From the NCBI RefSeq assembly GCF_011045015.1, contig NZ_JAAKZY010000021.1, forward strand, positions 1 to 64,000: a stretch of DNA of 64,000 nt, given 5' to 3'. Source of the DNA: Streptomyces scabichelini (lineage in GTDB: Bacteria > Actinomycetota > Actinomycetes > Streptomycetales > Streptomycetaceae). The notes under the pieces are model-generated. The model had not been told where the DNA came from. It saw only the letters and a list, made by a program, of their open reading frames with translations, and ran no database searches. Of the stretch, positions 61,920 through 64,000 are shown in pieces (within the stretch, counting starts at the first letter, position 1; each line of letters opens with the position of its first letter). The position numbers and the translations under genes are program-made.

Positions 61920-62172
61920 CGGGCACCGTCAGGCACGCCGCGCTGCTGCTCATCGACTCCGGGGCGCGGCCGCTACGCCACCGCTTCCCCGTCCGGTAGT
62001 TGATGCCGACGATCCGGCACGCCTCCCGATGGCTCACACCCTGTTGCATGAGCTGAAGATGGACACGCCGCTCCTCGGTCAGCGCACGGCGTCCCCGGTT
62101 GACCGCACGGTCCCGGATCTCGAAGTCCATCGCACTCCCAACTGGGGTGTCGCGACGACCACTAGAACTCAA
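61920..62172 (-). pseudogene. IS30-type transposase N-terminal fragment
   Basis: MDFEIRDRAVNRGRRALTEERRVHLQLMQQGVSHREACRIVGINYRTGKRWRSGRA (from 62130) is the helix-turn-helix head of an IS30-family transposase. After about 61960 the frame continues without homology, and no DDE catalytic domain follows. Confidence 0.7.
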
Positions 62173-62310
62173 CAGCTTTTGGCACGGATCGTTGAGCTGA
62201 TGCGTCGTTATCGGGGCCTTCCGCTGGGTGTCGCCGACGCTTCGGTGGTCGCTGTGACGGAGTGGCTGGAGCTGACGGATGCCCGACGCTCGACCACCGG
62301 CATTTCCGGG
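62165..62310 (+). pseudogene. PIN-domain (VapC-type) C-terminal fragment
   Basis: TQQLLARIVELMRRYRGLPLGVADASVVAVTEWLELTD resembles the second half of a PIN-domain ribonuclease, where the ADAS segment carries a catalytic aspartate. The N-terminal half is missing and the final strand is replaced by unrelated sequence, so it is a remnant of a toxin-antitoxin gene. Confidence 0.55.
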
Positions 62311-62374
62311 CGCTCATGCCCGATCATGTTCCCGCTTTCACGCTGCTTCCCTGAGGTGGGGAGAAGGACACCGG

Positions 62375-62640
62375 GTGCCGCCCGGTGTTTTCTATCGGAG
62401 GCCGCAGCAACCCATCTCGGCCGGGGGCTGAGCGTCGAGGAGGCAACGGCCGCCCCCCGGCAGATCACCGAGGGCGTCAAGTCCGCCGAAGCGATCCTCG
62501 CCCTGGCCCACGTCCGTGACGTCGATATGCCGATCACAGAAGTGATCTCCGCCCTGCTGCACGAGAAGGTCACCCTCAACCAGGCCGCGGCCGCGCTGAT
62601 GCAACGGCCCATCAAGGGGTGTGACCGAGATACGCGCCAA
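62375..62640 (+). pseudogene. glycerol-3-phosphate dehydrogenase (GpsA) C-terminal fragment
   Basis: THLGRGLSVEEATAAPRQITEGVKSAEAILALAHVRDVDMPITEVISALLHEKVTLNQAAAALMQRP matches the C-terminal helical domain of NAD(P)+-dependent glycerol-3-phosphate dehydrogenase. The Rossmann domain is absent. It is probably a duplicated end carried by an insertion, with the functional gpsA elsewhere. Confidence 0.7.
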
Positions 62641-62681
62641 AGGGGCAACGGGATGGTCTTGAAGCCCTGATCCGCTGAGAT

Positions 62682-63120
62682 TTACGTGCGGCGACGTGCA
62701 GCGGGGTCGCGTTCGGCGACGTGCCGGGCGACCGAGTCGACGCCGGGCCGTGCGTATCGCTCCAGGGAGCGGACGGAGGCGTGGCGGGAGCGGGCCGGCA
62801 ACGGGGTAGAGGTGCCGTCCTCCGCGTCGTGCGTCAGGGCACTGTGACGCAGCCGGTGAAGCGTCCAGCCGTCCAGGTCCTCGATGTCGTCAGGTGAGGC
62901 GAGGGGGTTGGCCGGCAACCGGGTGTTCTCCTCGAAGATCTCCTCAGCGCGGCGGTAGGAGAGCCGGGCCCGGCCGGTCTCCGGGCACACGTCGAGCATC
63001 GGTGTTCCCGCCGGGGCCTTGCGGTCGGTGAGAAACAGCGGGCCGCGGGTACGGCGGGCGATGAGTCGGGGCGGGCCCTCGGGGGGTATCCGAACGGAAA
63101 TCAGCGGTAGCCGCTGACCC
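62682..63120 (-). pseudogene. tyrosine recombinase/integrase C-terminal fragment
   Basis: The segment LDGWTLHRLRHSALTHDAEDGTSTPLPARSRHASVRSLERYARPG contains the HxLRHS box, the second histidine (SRHAS) and the nucleophile tyrosine (ERYARPG) of the tyrosine recombinase family. The upstream part breaks into other frames near 63120. The catalytic core is partial, so it is scored as a remnant of an integrative element. Confidence 0.65.
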
Positions 63121-63289
63121 GGATCATGGCCCGGTCGGGGTGAGGGTGCTGACGCGGTTCTCGTACTCGCGGCGAGCCTTGCGCTGGGCCGGGGCCGCCG
63201 CGGTGCCGTTGAGGGGCCGGCAGCGGTCGAGGAGTTGGCGGTGGACCGCGGGCACGGTGGTGATGCGCAAGGTGTGTAGCCCCGGCCGC

Positions 63290-63760
63290 GTCGTACGGTC
63301 ACGCCGTCATCGAGCGCGGCGCGCCCAACGTCGTCCAGTTCAGTCGCGCGGAGGAAGTCGGCGACCTTGCCCGGCATGTCGAGGATGACCGCGATCTCCG
63401 GTGCTGGGATGTCCTGGTGATCACGGGTGTGCTCGGGCACAAGGTCGGCGACGGCTGTACGGATGGCGCCGGGCTGACGTGGTGGTCGCGGGCCAGACCA
63501 GCGATGGACTGGCCGCCCAGGTACCCGGCGCGCACGGCGGCGGCGGCCGTGACGGCCGGGCGGCGCCCGCCCTTGTTGCCCTTGGCTTCGGCGGCCCGCA
63601 GTCCGTCGTAGATCAGCTCGCGCTGGAGCTCACCGGCGGCGCCGAGGGGCTGCACCATGAACTTCACGGTGGACAGCAGCTCTCCGGTGCGGGGGTGGCG
63701 GGCGGTGAGGTCCATCGCGGAGAACGCGCCGTCATGGATACGCAGGGCGACCTGTCACGC
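63290..63760 (-). pseudogene. serine recombinase (resolvase) fragment, frameshifted
   Basis: LLSTVKFMVQPLGAAGELQRELIYDGLRAAEAKGNKGGRRPAVTAAAAVRAGYLGGQSIAGLARDHHVS resembles the end of a resolvase catalytic domain (ELQRELI...GLRAAEAKGNKGGRRP) plus its helix-turn-helix. A shift near 63470 moves the continuation (EHTRDHQDIPAPEIAVILDMPGKVADFLRATELDD) into the neighbouring frame. The N-terminal catalytic serine region is missing. Confidence 0.6.
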
Positions 63761-64000
63761 ACCCCGAAGTCACCCTCGCCTGGGCCGACTCCACCTACGC
63801 CGAGGGCGACCTCATCAACTGGTCCCACACCTTCCTGGACCTGACCTTGCAGACCGTCAGACGTGCGAAGGGACAGAGGGGGGCACGGTGCTGCCGAAAC
63901 GCCGGATCGTAGAGCGTGCCATCAGTTGGATCACGAGAGCGCGCAGGAATGTCCGCGACTATGAACGCCTTGCCGGATTCAGTCCCGGTGAATGGGGACT
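63757..64000 (+). pseudogene. IS5-family transposase C-terminal fragment, frameshifted, runs off the window
   Basis: HPEVTLAWADSTYAEGDLINWSHTFLDLTLQTVRRAKGQRG is followed, after a frame change in the G-run near 63876, by TVLPKRRIVERAISWITRARRNVRDYERLAGFSPGEWG. This is the RWxVERxxxW...RDYER end of an IS5/IS1182-type DDE transposase. The 5' part is lost, and the sequence continues beyond 64000. Confidence 0.7.

Noticed and set aside
61384..62172. 262-codon minus-strand open frame as an intact transposase
   Set aside because: Only the first ~70 residues resemble an IS30 transposase head; the rest is the antisense of the MmcQ/YjbR gene.

Overview
The window is high-GC actinobacterial DNA, almost certainly Streptomyces: GTG/TTG starts, ATGA/GTGA gene overlaps, TetR and 14-TM MFS genes, IS5/IS30-type remnants, and a large nonribosomal peptide synthetase (NRPS) cluster. 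No rRNA, tRNA or CRISPR array was seen.

Layout. (1) 0.3-10.2 kb is a catabolic and uptake block: a two-subunit CoA-transferase, a fumarylacetoacetate-hydrolase-family protein, a 49-aa peptide and a metallo-beta-lactamase-fold hydrolase, divergent from a TetR regulator and a branched-chain-amino-acid-type ABC importer (binding protein, two ATPases, two permeases). Two copies of one palindrome (core TGGACTTGAGTCCA) lie before the hydrolase/TetR pair and before the importer. (2) 10.2-18.3 kb is a small TetR regulon (DUF1330 protein, MFS pump, TetR, NmrA-type reductase) marked by AAACCGATCGGTTT-like sites, mixed with decayed genes (two TetR fragments, a LuxR regulator, a SnoaL-like protein, a membrane protein). 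(3) 18.4-60.9 kb is the biosynthetic cluster. (4) 61-64 kb is a graveyard of truncated genes (IS30, PIN domain, GpsA C-terminus, tyrosine and serine recombinases, IS5) that marks a likely island edge.

How the cluster should work (inference from domains). Genes at 35,986-42,987 form a complete 3-hydroxyquinaldic acid route: an MbtH-A-PCP protein loads tryptophan, a GGDEST-type P450 beta-hydroxylates it on the carrier, a type II thioesterase frees it, tryptophan 2,3-dioxygenase opens the indole, an aminotransferase leads to the quinoline, and an SDR reduces it. An EntE-like aryl-AMP ligase (25.5-27.1 kb) then primes an NRPS of pyochelin/yersiniabactin type: ArCP-Cy-A-PCP-Cy-A-PCP followed by Cy-A(MT)-PCP-TE. 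All three A domains read as cysteine. A PchG/YbtU-type imine reductase, a saccharopine-dehydrogenase-like reductase, a type II TE and an FAD-linked oxidase follow. The predicted scaffold is a 3-hydroxyquinoline joined to three cysteine-derived thiazoline/thiazolidine rings, one probably N-methylated: a metallophore-like molecule in which quinoline replaces the usual salicyl cap. No salicylate synthase is present.

Unusual points are a C-terminal TE whose nucleophile serine is replaced by arginine; a second acyl-activating set (FAAL-like ligase, free ACP, alpha/beta hydrolase) next to a diiron oxygenase, two P450s, an FAD enzyme and O-methyltransferases; a roughly 50-bp promoter element shared by three operons; a probable leaderless start for the free condensation protein; and a nearly identical pair of cysteine A domains.
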